Source: Thiocapsa rosea (GTDB lineage Bacteria > Pseudomonadota > Gammaproteobacteria > Chromatiales > Chromatiaceae). From it: a DNA stretch of 64,000 nucleotides. The stretch covers positions 4,630,501 to 4,694,500 of the forward strand of contig NZ_RBXL01000001.1 in assembly GCF_003634315.1 (NCBI RefSeq). The letters are read 5' to 3'. Each line of letters begins with the position of its first letter. Position 1 is the first letter of the stretch. Shown here in pieces: positions 32,479 through 40,991 of this stretch. Position numbers and translations under genes: made by a program. A model generated the notes under the pieces. That model ran no database searches. It worked only from the letters and a program-made list of their open reading frames with translations, and was not told where the DNA came from.

Positions 32479-33609
32479 TTAACCCTGCTGCTCGCCGAGC
32501 CGCCCGTTCGCCCCGCCCGAAACGCGTGCGATCAGGCGCTTGAGCCAAAGACTCTCGGGGATCAAGACCAGATAGACGACGCCGAGAATGACGACCTGAT
32601 ACCAGAAGCTCGTCAACCAGATCGGGGTGACGCCTGTCGCGAGCCAATTCTCTGCCAAGCGCTGCAGGTTGAAGAAGCTGAAATAGGCCAGAAAGGCGAG
32701 GGAGAGGCGGCCCGAGCTGCGCTGCCGCGGAGAGAGCGCCACCAGGGGAATCGCGACGATGGTGAGGACGAGGATCGCCAGCGGCGCCGCCAACCGATGC
32801 TCGAGTTCGGCACGGTCGGGAAGCTCGGGCGACGCCAAGAGCGCGAGCGACGGCGTGGTCGAGCGCTTGGAGATCACGCCTTGCGCGGCGCCGGACGCCT
32901 GGATGCGGATCCGATACTCCTCGAACTCTCCGATCATGAAGGCGGGTGAACCCGGATTGCCGTCGAAGCGGTGCCCGGTCGAGAGTGTGACGATATGGTC
33001 GCCCGTGTCTTCCTCGATCCGATGTTGCCCGTTCTCACTCACCACCAGACGAGCGACATCCTCGCGACGGTCGAGGATAAAGACATCACCGAGCGACTGT
33101 CGGCGGTCGATGTCGCCGATATAGAGCACAAGCTCCCCGCCTTGCTCGAGATAGAACCGACCGGGCTGAAGGCCCGCGATCTGCGCGGCTTGCTCCTTCT
33201 GCTGCATCCGGATCTGATGGATCCCGGTGGCCGCCCAAGGCTGAAGGCTCAAGGAGATCCAAGCGGTGACCAAGGCGACCGGCACGGCAAGGAGGAGCAA
33301 CGCACCCAATACCCGTCGCGGACCGACGCCGCAAGCGCTCAGCGCGATCAGCTCGCTGTCGCGCGAGAATCGGCTCAGGGTCACCAGCAGCGCCAGGAAG
33401 AAGGCCGGCGGCAGCAGGTTCGGCATATCGCGCACGACCTGGAAGGCCAGAAACTTGATCACCAAGTGAACGCTCAACGCCCCGACATTCACCTCCTCGA
33501 GCGTGCGCAGAAAAAGCATGCTCGCGACGACCAGGACCAGGATCGCCACGATGGCGGCGAAGACCTTGGTCGCTTCCGAGAGCAAATAGCGATCGACGAT
33601 TCCGAGCAT
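32479..33609 (-). CDS. lptF: LPS export ABC transporter permease LptF
   Basis: LptF with LptG forms the inner-membrane permease that extracts lipopolysaccharide for transport to the outer membrane. The 376-residue protein begins GIVDRYLLSEATKVF and has three N-terminal and three C-terminal membrane helices around a periplasmic jellyroll domain. The family motif FSRDSELIALSACGVG is near residue 82. In most gammaproteobacteria lptG follows directly; here the gene is followed by a convergent hemerythrin gene. The TAA stop (32479-32481) lies in a TAAACCGCG sequence. Confidence 0.9.
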   Translation of the reverse strand: MLGIVDRYLLSEATKVFAAIVAILVLVVASMLFLRTLEEVNVGALSVHLVIKFLAFQVVRDMPNLLPPAFFLALLVTLSRFSRDSELIALSACGVGPRRVLGALLLLAVPVALVTAWISLSLQPWAATGIHQIRMQQKEQAAQIAGLQPGRFYLEQGGELVLYIGDIDRRQSLGDVFILDRREDVARLVVSENGQHRIEEDTGDHIVTLSTGHRFDGNPGSPAFMIGEFEEYRIRIQASGAAQGVISKRSTTPSLALLASPELPDRAELEHRLAAPLAILVLTIVAIPLVALSPRQRSSGRLSLAFLAYFSFFNLQRLAENWLATGVTPIWLTSFWYQVVILGVVYLVLIPESLWLKRLIARVSGGANGRLGEQQG

Positions 33610-33663
33610 GAGCTTCTCTACCGAGGCGATGCGTCATTCTGCCATGCGGATGGGGGTTCAACC

Positions 33664-33724
33664 TAAAACGCGCCCAGCGCGGTATGCGATGGCTCCGGAT
33701 GGGCTCGGCTGCCGAAACATCGAC
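33664..33724. repeat. Degenerate A-type element upstream of lptF (copy A4)
   Basis: TAAAACGCGCCCAGCGCGGT and TATGCGATG, then a TCCGGATGGGCTCGGC block, match the left half of copies A2, A5 and A8. No clear right terminus is present. Confidence 0.6.
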
Positions 33725-33812
33725 CGTCATCGCCTCGCCATCACGGGATCATCAAGGGGTCATCGGGCAGGAAGATACTCGGGCTTTGTTCCGAACGAGA
33801 GGGCAAGCCCCG

Positions 33813-34049
33813 ATGGAAAAATTTGCAGATGTGCTCGATCACGCACAAGCCCACACGGAACGTGAAACGGAGCTTCGGATCGCGGCGATCCAACGGTACT
33901 CGCGCGTTGGGCACGGCCGCGCGCTGTGCATCGATTGCGGCGATCAGATCCCGCTGAATCGCCGCAAACATGTGCCGAACGCAAAACGCTGCGCGGCGTG
34001 CCAAGCCGCGGAGGAGTCCAAGCGGGCACCGATCCCGCGGCGAGCCTGA
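33813..34049 (+). CDS. TraR/DksA-type C4 zinc-finger protein
   Basis: The 78-residue protein from ATG 33813 has a short coiled segment (FADVLDHAQAHTERETEL) and a C4 zinc finger: CIDCG, then 17 residues, then CAAC. The Asp/Ala coiled-coil tip of true DksA is not present, so it resembles the short TraR/YbiI-type members that may act on RNA polymerase. The frame is open upstream through repeat DNA; the chosen Met fits the family length. It is convergent with pepN, 17 nt away. Confidence 0.82.
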   Translation: MEKFADVLDHAQAHTERETELRIAAIQRYSRVGHGRALCIDCGDQIPLNRRKHVPNAKRCAACQAAEESKRAPIPRRA

Positions 34050-34066
34050 CCGTCCGACCGACCGCG

Positions 34067-36736
34067 TCAGGGCTCGCTTGGCCGCACCGGATGCCCGACA
34101 TCCTCCACCGCCTTGGAGGCAACCTCGAAGGTATCCCTGGAGAGCTCGTCGGCCGCGAGGATACGCTCGATCTCGGCGCGCATCAGCGTCTGACGGCCCG
34201 CGTCGTAGCGACGCCAACGGATGAGCGCCTTGAGAAGCCGTGCCGCGATCTGCGGATTGAGCGGATCCAGCTCGAGGACCCGGTCGGCAAGGAATCGATA
34301 TCCGCTGCCGTCGCCGGCATGGAAACGTGCGGGATTGGCGGTGCAGAAGGCGCCGACGAGGCTGCGCACCCGATTCGGATTGCGCAGCGAAAAATCCGGG
34401 TGCTGCAGCAGACCGATCACGACCTCCAGGGTCCCCTCTCGGCTGCTGGTCGCCTGGACGCTGAACCATTTATCGAGCACCAGCGGCTCCTTGGACCAGC
34501 GCCGGTAGAACGCCTCGAGTGCGGGCGGGCCTTCCTCGCCGCCGTGATCCACGAGCAGACGCAGCGCGGCGATCGCGTCCGTCATGTTTCCGCCATCGGC
34601 AAATTGCGCGCGACAAAGTGCAAGACCCTGCGCGTTGCCGGCCGCCATGAGGTAGCTCAGGGCGAGGTTCTTGAGCGCACGCCGGCCGATCGCATCGGGT
34701 GTCGGTGCATAGGGCTCGGTGTCGGCGTTGTCCAGATAGACGCGCAAGAGCGCCTCGGCGAGACGCTCGCCGAGCATGCGTTTGAGTGCCGTGCGTGCCC
34801 GGTGAATCCCCTCCACATCGACGGTCTCCATCTGGTCCCCGAGAAAGGACTCGGAGGGCAGCGTCAGCACCTCGGCCAGCAGTGCCTTGTCGGTCTCGGG
34901 ATCCGTCAGTGCACCGCGAAAGGCCTCGACAAACCGCCCCGGAGCCTCGGCCGCAGGATCCGCAATCATTGCCGACAGAACACGTTGCATCAGGATGCGC
35001 GCGGCATTCCAGCGGGAGTAACCATCGCTGTCGTGACGCAAAAGAAGGAGCAGGTCCGCGTCGTCGTAGTCGAACCGCGGCTGCACCGGAGCGGAGAATC
35101 CCCGCAGCAGAGACGGCACCGGCCGCACGGGAACATCCACGAAGCACAGCCGCGTCTCCCAATTGCGCAACTCCAGAATGCGCGTCCCCGGATCCCCTGC
35201 GTTCGGCTCGCCCTCGAGGCGCAGCGCCAGCTCACGTCCCTGCGGATCCAGCAGTGCAATCGCCAGCGGAAGATGCAGGGGATCCTTCTCGGGCTCTCCA
35301 GGCGTCGGCGCGATCTCTTGTCGAATCAGGAGGCTGTAGGACCCGCGCTCCGCATCGTAGGTGGCCTCGATGTGCAGACAGGGGGTCCCGGCTTGGGAAT
35401 ACCAGCGACGGAACTGCATGAGGTCGCGCCCGCTCGCATCCTCCATGCAGGCGACGAAATCATCCGTTGTCACGGCGTGGCCGTCATGGCGCGTGAAATA
35501 GAGATCGGTGGCCTTGCGGAACAGCTCCGGGCCGAGCAGCGTCGCCTGCATCCGCACCAGCTCCGCACCCTTGTTGTAAACGGTCGCGGTGTAGAAATTG
35601 TTGATCTCGACATAGGCGTCGGGCCGCACCGGATGGGCCATCGGACCGTTGTCCTCGGGGAACTGATGCGCCTGAAGCAGACGTACGTCAGCGACACGCT
35701 TCACGCCTCGCGAGCCGACATCGGCCGAGAACTCCTGATCACGATAGACGGTGAAGCCTTCCTTGAGACTGAGCTGAAACCAGTCGCGACAGGTGATGCG
35801 GTTGCCGCTCCAGTTGTGGAAATACTCGTGCGCGATGACGCCCTCGATGCCCTGAAAATCATCGTCCGTGGCGGTGTCGGGGCGAGCCAGCACGAACTTG
35901 TCGTTGAAGACATTGAGGCCCTTGTTCTCCATGGCGCCCATGTTGAAGTGACTCACCGCGACGATCATGTAAACATCGAGATCGTATTCCCGCCCGAAGC
36001 GCTCCTCGTCCCACCACATCGCCTTCTTCAGCGACTGCATCGCATGGTCGCATCGGTCCAGGTTATGCGGCTCCACGAAGATCTGCAGCACGACATCGCG
36101 GCCGGATGCCGTGGTGAAGCGATCCTCGATCGCACTCAAATCCCCCGCAATCAACGCGAAGAGATAGCTGGGCTTGGGAAAGGGGTCCTCCCAAGAGACC
36201 AGATGTCGGCCATCCTCGAGTAGACGCTCCTCGACCCGATTGCCGTTGGACAGGAGCACCGGGAAGCGATCGCGATCGGCGACGAGGGTGGTCCGATAGC
36301 GGGCCATGACATCGGGGCGATCCAGAAAATAGGTGATGCGCCGGAATCCCTCCGCCTCGCACTGGGTGCAGAGCATGTCGCCGGATTGGTATAAGCCCTC
36401 GAGGGCGGTGTTGAGGTTGGGATGGATGCGAACCCGTGTATCGAGCCGGAAACGGTCCGGAACCCGTTGCAGGGTGAGCGAATCGGGCTCCACGCGGTAC
36501 TCGGCAGGCAAGAGGCTGTGCCCGTCGATGGCCACCTCCTCCAGATCCAGTTGCTCGCCGTCGAGCCTGAGCGTGCCGTCGCCGCGGGTTGCCGCCGGAT
36601 TACGGCGCACCTGCAGGCTGGCCTCCACACGGGTGCGATCCGGGTCTAGCTCGAATCGGAGATCGACATGGTCGATCAGGAATTCGGGCGGACGATAGTC
36701 TCTGCGATGGATCGGGTGCGGCGTGTCGCGGTACAT
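34067..36736 (-). CDS. pepN: Aminopeptidase N (M1 family zinc metallopeptidase)
   Basis: PepN removes N-terminal residues from peptides in the cytoplasm. The 889-residue length fits the bacterial single-gene type. The substrate-binding GAMEN motif is at 267-271. The zinc site is HEYFH at 303-307, with Glu326 (LKEGFTVYRD) as the third ligand. The N-terminal beta domain and the C-terminal helical domain are complete. It has no signal peptide. The 104 nt between its start and the divergent grxC contain the promoters of both. Confidence 0.96.
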   Translation of the reverse strand: MYRDTPHPIHRRDYRPPEFLIDHVDLRFELDPDRTRVEASLQVRRNPAATRGDGTLRLDGEQLDLEEVAIDGHSLLPAEYRVEPDSLTLQRVPDRFRLDTRVRIHPNLNTALEGLYQSGDMLCTQCEAEGFRRITYFLDRPDVMARYRTTLVADRDRFPVLLSNGNRVEERLLEDGRHLVSWEDPFPKPSYLFALIAGDLSAIEDRFTTASGRDVVLQIFVEPHNLDRCDHAMQSLKKAMWWDEERFGREYDLDVYMIVAVSHFNMGAMENKGLNVFNDKFVLARPDTATDDDFQGIEGVIAHEYFHNWSGNRITCRDWFQLSLKEGFTVYRDQEFSADVGSRGVKRVADVRLLQAHQFPEDNGPMAHPVRPDAYVEINNFYTATVYNKGAELVRMQATLLGPELFRKATDLYFTRHDGHAVTTDDFVACMEDASGRDLMQFRRWYSQAGTPCLHIEATYDAERGSYSLLIRQEIAPTPGEPEKDPLHLPLAIALLDPQGRELALRLEGEPNAGDPGTRILELRNWETRLCFVDVPVRPVPSLLRGFSAPVQPRFDYDDADLLLLLRHDSDGYSRWNAARILMQRVLSAMIADPAAEAPGRFVEAFRGALTDPETDKALLAEVLTLPSESFLGDQMETVDVEGIHRARTALKRMLGERLAEALLRVYLDNADTEPYAPTPDAIGRRALKNLALSYLMAAGNAQGLALCRAQFADGGNMTDAIAALRLLVDHGGEEGPPALEAFYRRWSKEPLVLDKWFSVQATSSREGTLEVVIGLLQHPDFSLRNPNRVRSLVGAFCTANPARFHAGDGSGYRFLADRVLELDPLNPQIAARLLKALIRWRRYDAGRQTLMRAEIERILAADELSRDTFEVASKAVEDVGHPVRPSEP

Positions 36737-36852
36737 GATGTTCCTGCTCCAGGTTCAAGGTCGGGTTGACGGCCGGCACCCCGGACGGCGAAGCTTCGCC
36801 ATCATCTCCAAACCGTCGATAAACGTCCACCGTATGCAAGGTGAAGACCGCG

Positions 36853-37146
36853 ATGCCTCATATCACCATCTACACCACCATGATTTGCCCCTACTGCTCC
36901 CGCGCACGACACCTGCTCCAGCGCAAGGGTGTCGACTTCGAGGAGATCTCGGTCGACCGCGATCGCGAGCAGATGGAGATCATGCGCCGGCGCAGCCGCC
37001 GGCATACGGTGCCTCAGATCTTCATCGACGATCGCCATGTCGGCGGTTACGACGATCTCGCGATGCTCGATGCGCGCGGCGAACTCGATCCCTTGCTCGT
37101 TCCGGCGGATGCGCACGGGGCCGATCCGCGAGGTACCGATGAGTGA
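36853..37146 (+). CDS. grxC: Glutaredoxin 3
   Basis: This small thiol-disulfide oxidoreductase uses glutathione. The 97-residue product from ATG 36853 has the thioredoxin fold with the active site CPYC (Cys12-Cys15) and the later TVPQIFIDDRHVGGYDDL, with the cis-Pro and glutathione-binding GGYDD. The start is favoured by AAGGTGA 9 nt upstream; a GTG at 36841 is the alternative. Its 3' end overlaps hslR by 8 nt. Confidence 0.94.
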   Translation: MPHITIYTTMICPYCSRARHLLQRKGVDFEEISVDRDREQMEIMRRRSRRHTVPQIFIDDRHVGGYDDLAMLDARGELDPLLVPADAHGADPRGTDE

Positions 37147-37552
37147 GGGCAGCGGCTCGCCGGAGAGCGTTCGTCTTGATAAATGGCTCTGGGCGGCACG
37201 CTTCTTCAAGACCCGCCACCTCGCCGTCGAGGCGATCAACGGCGGCAAGATCAAGGTCAACGCTCAACGCGCCAAGCCGGCGCGGGCAATCGCGATCGGA
37301 AACCGTATCGAGATCCACAAAGGCGGTCTTGTTTGGGACATCGAGGTCCTCGGCCTGAGCAAGCAACGACGATCGGCCAGTGAAGCGGCCTTGCTCTACA
37401 GCGAAGACGAGGCGAGTCGACTCAAACGACAAGAGATCGTGCGCGAACGCCGCGACACCGGTGTCGATGCGGGCGACGCGTCCGGGCGACCCACCAAGCG
37501 CGATCGCCGCCTGATTCAGCGCTTCAAAATTCCTACCGATTCAGGGAGTTGA
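37139..37552 (+). CDS. hslR: Ribosome-associated heat shock protein Hsp15 (S4 domain)
   Basis: Hsp15 binds free 50S subunits carrying a nascent chain and helps recycle them. The 137-residue protein has an S4 RNA-binding domain at about residues 10-70 (VRLDKWLWAARFFKTRHLAVEAI, then VNAQRAKPARAIAIGNRI) and a basic C-terminal tail with PTKRDRRLIQRF, as in E. coli HslR. It overlaps grxC and is followed 7 nt later by an uncharacterised gene. Confidence 0.93.
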   Translation: MSEGSGSPESVRLDKWLWAARFFKTRHLAVEAINGGKIKVNAQRAKPARAIAIGNRIEIHKGGLVWDIEVLGLSKQRRSASEAALLYSEDEASRLKRQEIVRERRDTGVDAGDASGRPTKRDRRLIQRFKIPTDSGS

Positions 37553-37559
37553 CAGCCAC

Positions 37560-38027
37560 TTGGACAGCGATGCCTTTCGTCGAACCTATCGCGCCATCAA
37601 CGAGCGTTACTGCGCTTACGAGAAAGGCATCCTGACCAATCAGTGCAGCTGCTCGGAGGCCGAGAAGTTTTGTATCGCCGAGCGCGAGGGCGTGCATTGC
37701 CGCTCCGACGAGGCGCAGGAGACCTGTATCGCCCTGCTCGACCTCTTGCGTCGGCAAGCCAGATTCGCACTCAAGACCGACGACCGACAGCGCGCGCTAC
37801 CCCATGCGAAGGCGATGCGCCTGCAGATCGGCGGACTGCGCGGCATCGCCGTCGCACTCGACCCCGAGGCCCCTGCCCCCACCGAGATCGCCGACGTGCG
37901 CGCCCTGATCCTCGCCGCCATCGCGCGTTTCGGCGCCATCGAGCACCTACCCTTCCCCCAGATCATGCAGCAAATCGCGGCCTATCGAGCGCGCCGAAGA
38001 CGCCGAGGATCCGACACCCCCCGTTAA
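37560..38027 (+). CDS. Uncharacterised Cys-motif protein downstream of hslR
   Basis: I do not recognise this 155-residue family. The likely start is TTG 37560 (ATG 37569 is the alternative), with GGGAG about 10 nt upstream. The N-terminal third has a Cys cluster (NQCSCSEAEKFCIAEREGVHC, cysteines at about 25, 27, 34 and 43) followed by ETC near 52. This could bind a metal or an iron-sulfur cluster. The rest is helical, with a basic C-terminus. The tight spacing after grxC and hslR suggests one operon and perhaps a redox or stress role. The TAA stop is the first triplet of repeat copy A5. Confidence 0.65.
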   Translation: MDSDAFRRTYRAINERYCAYEKGILTNQCSCSEAEKFCIAEREGVHCRSDEAQETCIALLDLLRRQARFALKTDDRQRALPHAKAMRLQIGGLRGIAVALDPEAPAPTEIADVRALILAAIARFGAIEHLPFPQIMQQIAAYRARRRRRGSDTPR

Positions 38028-38109
38028 ACCGCGCCCCACGCGGCATGCAATGTTTTTGGATGGGATCCGCCCCGGCACAGTTGACGACCGCTGGAGCCGG
38101 CGCGGTTTA
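38025..38109. repeat. TAAACCGCG-bounded 85-nt element (copy A5)
   Basis: It starts TAAACCGCGCCCCACGCGG and ends GCCGGCGCGGTTTA, with ATGTTTTTGGATGGGATC inside as in A2 and A8. The first TAA is the stop of the preceding gene. Confidence 0.9.
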
Positions 38110-38131
38110 AAACCGAAAAAATAAACAACGT

Positions 38132-38290
38132 AGGATGGGTAGAGCGAAGCGAAACCCATCCTTCCCGCTCCGACGCTCAAACAAGAACGCCCGTAGAGCG
38201 AAGCGAAACCCATCCTTCCCGCTCCGACGCCAGAGCCGGGGAAGCGCTGTGTTGCAAGTTGGAGGATGGGTTTCGCTTCGCCCTACCCAT
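38132..38290. repeat. Three family B hairpin units (GGATGGGT/ACCCATCC)
   Basis: Two direct units (GAGCGAAGCGAAACCCATCC) and one inverted unit (GGATGGGTTTCGCTTCGCCC) form a compact array. The third runs into the 3' end of the L,D-transpeptidase gene, supplying its last codons. The same unit is at 10519-10549. Confidence 0.85.
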
Positions 38291-38855
38291 CGACGACGGG
38301 GCCTGTATCCGAACCGGCGAGTTCAGGCTCACCCGTACCGAACAGCAGCACATGGGTTCCGACAGGCGTGCGATCGAAGAGCTCGATCAGCTCGGGGCCA
38401 TGCATACGGATGCAGCCGTGAGAGCGCGCAACGCCCAGCGGCTCGGTCTCCGGGCAACCGTGGATATAGATAAACCGGCGCAGCGTATCCACACAGCCGC
38501 CCCGGTTGCGGCCGGGCTCGCACCCGGTCAACCAAAGGATCCGGGTTAGAATCCAATCACGGTCCGGATGCTGCGCGGCGAATGCACTGTCGTAAACCTC
38601 GCCGGTCGGTCGACGTCCCCGGAACACGGTCCCGATCAGGCATCCCTCGCCGATGCGAATCCGCACCCGGTGCAGACCCCGCGGCGTGCAGCCGCTGCCG
38701 TGCTGCTCCCCCGCACCCTTCAGTCCGGTCGATACCCGATACTCGCCCAGTCGCCGCGCCCCCTCGTAGAGACCGAGGGTCTGGCGGTCGATATCGATCA
38801 GGATGTGTCTCGAGTGCCACCACATCTCGGCGTCGCGCTGCAGCCTCTTCACCAT
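38283..38855 (-). CDS. L,D-transpeptidase (YkuD domain)
   Basis: This enzyme family forms 3-3 cross-links in peptidoglycan or attaches proteins to it through a catalytic Cys. The 190-residue product from ATG 38855 has the YkuD core: IDIDRQTLGLYEGARRLGEYRVSTG at the start and HGCPETEPLG followed by the active site SHGCIRM near 150. No signal peptide is visible, which is unusual for a periplasmic enzyme; some short LDTs (YbiS-unlike, ErfK-unlike) are also annotated without one. The start lies inside the 3' end of the CYTH gene (7-nt overlap). The last codons are repeat-derived. Confidence 0.87.
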   Translation of the reverse strand: MVKRLQRDAEMWWHSRHILIDIDRQTLGLYEGARRLGEYRVSTGLKGAGEQHGSGCTPRGLHRVRIRIGEGCLIGTVFRGRRPTGEVYDSAFAAQHPDRDWILTRILWLTGCEPGRNRGGCVDTLRRFIYIHGCPETEPLGVARSHGCIRMHGPELIELFDRTPVGTHVLLFGTGEPELAGSDTGPVVDG

Positions 38856-39316
38856 CGGCTGAACGGATGGCGCGCAAGGTTCGAGTTGAAGTAACGCGGA
38901 TCGTCCGAGACCTCTACTCCCGCCCAACCCGGCAGCTCGAACGGTTCCTCCTCGCACGTCAGCTCGATCTCCGCGAGCACCAGTCCGGCGTTCTCGCCGG
39001 CGAAGACATCGACCTCCCACAGATGGCCGCCGCACCGCACCCGATGGCGCACCTTGTCGATGACCGGCAGACTGCTCAAGGTTTCGAGCATGACCCTAGC
39101 CTCCTCGATCGGGATCTCATACTCGAATTCGGAGCGGGTCACACCCGTCGTCCTGCCCTTGATGGTCAGGAAGCCGCGATCCCCCTTCGCCCTCACCCGG
39201 ACCGTGGCACGGCCCGCCTCCGCTAGATAGCCTTGGAGAATCGGCTCGCGGTCCTCGACGCTGTCGCGCCAAGATGCGTTTTTCACCAAAAACTTACGCT
39301 CGATTTCAAGGCCCAT
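38849..39316 (-). CDS. CYTH domain protein (triphosphate tunnel metalloenzyme)
   Basis: CYTH/TTM enzymes hydrolyse inorganic triphosphate or related compounds with Mg2+. The 155-residue product starts MGLEIERKFLV, the EXEXK signature, and continues with RVRAKGDRGFLTIKG and SEFEYEIP, with alternating charged residues that line the tunnel. WEVDVFAGENAGLVLAEIEL near 100-119 supplies the later acidic residues. The length fits the NeuTTM-type class. The start codon overlaps the end of repeat copy A6. Confidence 0.9.
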   Translation of the reverse strand: MGLEIERKFLVKNASWRDSVEDREPILQGYLAEAGRATVRVRAKGDRGFLTIKGRTTGVTRSEFEYEIPIEEARVMLETLSSLPVIDKVRHRVRCGGHLWEVDVFAGENAGLVLAEIELTCEEEPFELPGWAGVEVSDDPRYFNSNLARHPFSRW

Positions 39317-39400
39317 AAACCGCGCCCGGAGTGAAAATATGAAACTGATCAGGGTTCACATGCCCCGAGCAACCAAAAGCCTTTTACTCGGCGCGGTCTA
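39316..39400. repeat. TAAACCGCG-bounded 85-nt element (copy A6)
   Basis: It starts TAAACCGCGCCCGGAGTG and ends CTCGGCGCGGTCTA (one mismatch in the right end). The interior differs from the other copies. It touches the start codon of the CYTH gene. Confidence 0.75.
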
Positions 39401-39410
39401 AAACGGACAA

Positions 39411-39491
39411 GCGCCGTATGGCCGAGCGCACCGCAGTCAACCAGCCCCGGCGCCGAGCTCGGTGGACTTCGCTCTCGCTCGTCCACCCTAC
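39411..39491. repeat. GGTGGAC palindromic repeat (family C, copy 3)
   Basis: A degenerate left half (GGCCGAGCGCACCGCAGTC) precedes the well-kept right half GGTGGACTTCGCTCTCGCTC and GTCCACCCTAC. The 297-nt gap between the CYTH gene and rlmD has no visible gene. Confidence 0.7.
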
Positions 39492-39613
39492 CGGCGGGGG
39501 ATGACCCCATTGACCCTACTAAAAATCCCTGAATCGCGTCAGCTGCGACGAACCATGGCCGGACGCACATTCGCAAGGTCCAACAACCCCAAATGCCGCG
39601 CCGAAGACGCGAT

Positions 39614-40957
39614 TCAGCCACGCTCGAACAGGGCCATCGACTCCACATGGGCCGTCTGCGGGAACATATCCATCACGCCCGCCGAAACAAGCCGATAACC
39701 AAGCGCATTCACGAGACGATCGGCGTCGCGCGCGAGGGTCGTCGGATAGCAGGACACATAAAGCACCCGCTCCACCCCGAGCCGCGGTAGCCAATCAAGC
39801 ACGGCGAGCGCGCCGCTGCGGGGCGGGTCCAGCAGCACCTTGGTGAAGCCCTCGCGCGACCAGGGCTCCTGATCGAGCGCGCCATAAAGATCAGCCGTAT
39901 AGAAACGTGCGTTCCTGATCTTGTTCAAGTCCGCGTTCGCCTGCGCGCGGGCCACCAATCCGGCATCGCCTTCCACCCCGACCACCGTCTCGGCCTGACG
40001 GGCGAGCGGCAAGGTGAAGTTGCCCACTCCGCAGAAGAGGTCCAACACACGTTCGTCGGCCTGGACATCCAGGAGTGCGAGCGCTTGGTCGAGCATCGAT
40101 CGGTTCAGCTCCAGGTTGACCTGGGTGAAGTCGGTCGGCTCGAACTCGATCCGAAGATCGTAGCGCGGCAGCCCGTAGTGCAGGGTGATCCCCTGACCGG
40201 GCAGCGGCCGGATGCTCTCCGGCCCGGCCTCCTGAAGATAGATGTGGAAACCCTCACTCTCCCCGAGCGCCTCGAGCACGCCCAAATCGGCCGCACTCGG
40301 CGGACTCAGGGCGCGGAACACCAAGACCGGCGGTGTGTCGCCCATCGCCACCTCGATCTGAGGCACCTGCTCGCGGATGCTCAGGGCATCCACTGCGGCG
40401 CCGATCGCCTGCAGATGCGCCCCGACACTCGGATGAAGCACCTCGCAACGGCCGATGTCGGTGATGAAGGCATTGCCTCGCTCGCGAAAACCGACGAGCG
40501 TTCGGCCTTTCTTGGCCACATAACGCACACCGAGCCGCGCCTTGCGCCGGTACCCCCAAGCAGCCGCCGTCAAGGGCGCAAGCCAAGTCTCCGGGGTCAC
40601 CTTCCCGATACGCGAGAGCACGTCGGCAAGGCTGTCCTGCTTGGCGCGAATCTGGGCACCTGCCTCCATGTGCTGCAGGCTGCAACCCCCGCAGACGCCG
40701 AAATGGCTGCACTTGGGCTCCACGCGCTCCGGCGACGGCCTCAACACCTCGACGACCACGCCTTCGTCGAAGCGACGCTGGATGCGCGTATACCGGAAAC
40801 GCACCCGCTCACCCGCCAGTGCACCGTCGATAAAGACCGCCTTGCCGTCGAAGTGCGCCAATCCGCGACCCTCGTGGGTGAGGCCCTCGATCTCGGCCTC
40901 GACAGGCTCCTGCGGAAGAGGTTTGCGTTTTCTCGACACGGACAGCGTCCTCGACAC
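39614..40957 (-). CDS. rlmD: 23S rRNA (uracil-1939-C5)-methyltransferase RlmD
   Basis: RlmD methylates U1939 of 23S rRNA. The 447-residue enzyme has an N-terminal TRAM domain (about residues 15-75, EAEIEGLTHEGRGLAHFDGKAVF), then an iron-sulfur site with CSHFGVCGGC and a later Cys in IGRCEVLHP. A Rossmann SAM-binding core follows (VLDLFCGVGNFTLPLA near 307-322), and the catalytic Cys is in YVSCYPTTLARD near 404. The gene appears complete and is followed closely by repeats. Confidence 0.95.
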   Translation of the reverse strand: MSRTLSVSRKRKPLPQEPVEAEIEGLTHEGRGLAHFDGKAVFIDGALAGERVRFRYTRIQRRFDEGVVVEVLRPSPERVEPKCSHFGVCGGCSLQHMEAGAQIRAKQDSLADVLSRIGKVTPETWLAPLTAAAWGYRRKARLGVRYVAKKGRTLVGFRERGNAFITDIGRCEVLHPSVGAHLQAIGAAVDALSIREQVPQIEVAMGDTPPVLVFRALSPPSAADLGVLEALGESEGFHIYLQEAGPESIRPLPGQGITLHYGLPRYDLRIEFEPTDFTQVNLELNRSMLDQALALLDVQADERVLDLFCGVGNFTLPLARQAETVVGVEGDAGLVARAQANADLNKIRNARFYTADLYGALDQEPWSREGFTKVLLDPPRSGALAVLDWLPRLGVERVLYVSCYPTTLARDADRLVNALGYRLVSAGVMDMFPQTAHVESMALFERG

Positions 40958-40991
40958 TCAAGCAACAGAACAAGAAAACCCGGGGTTCCCC

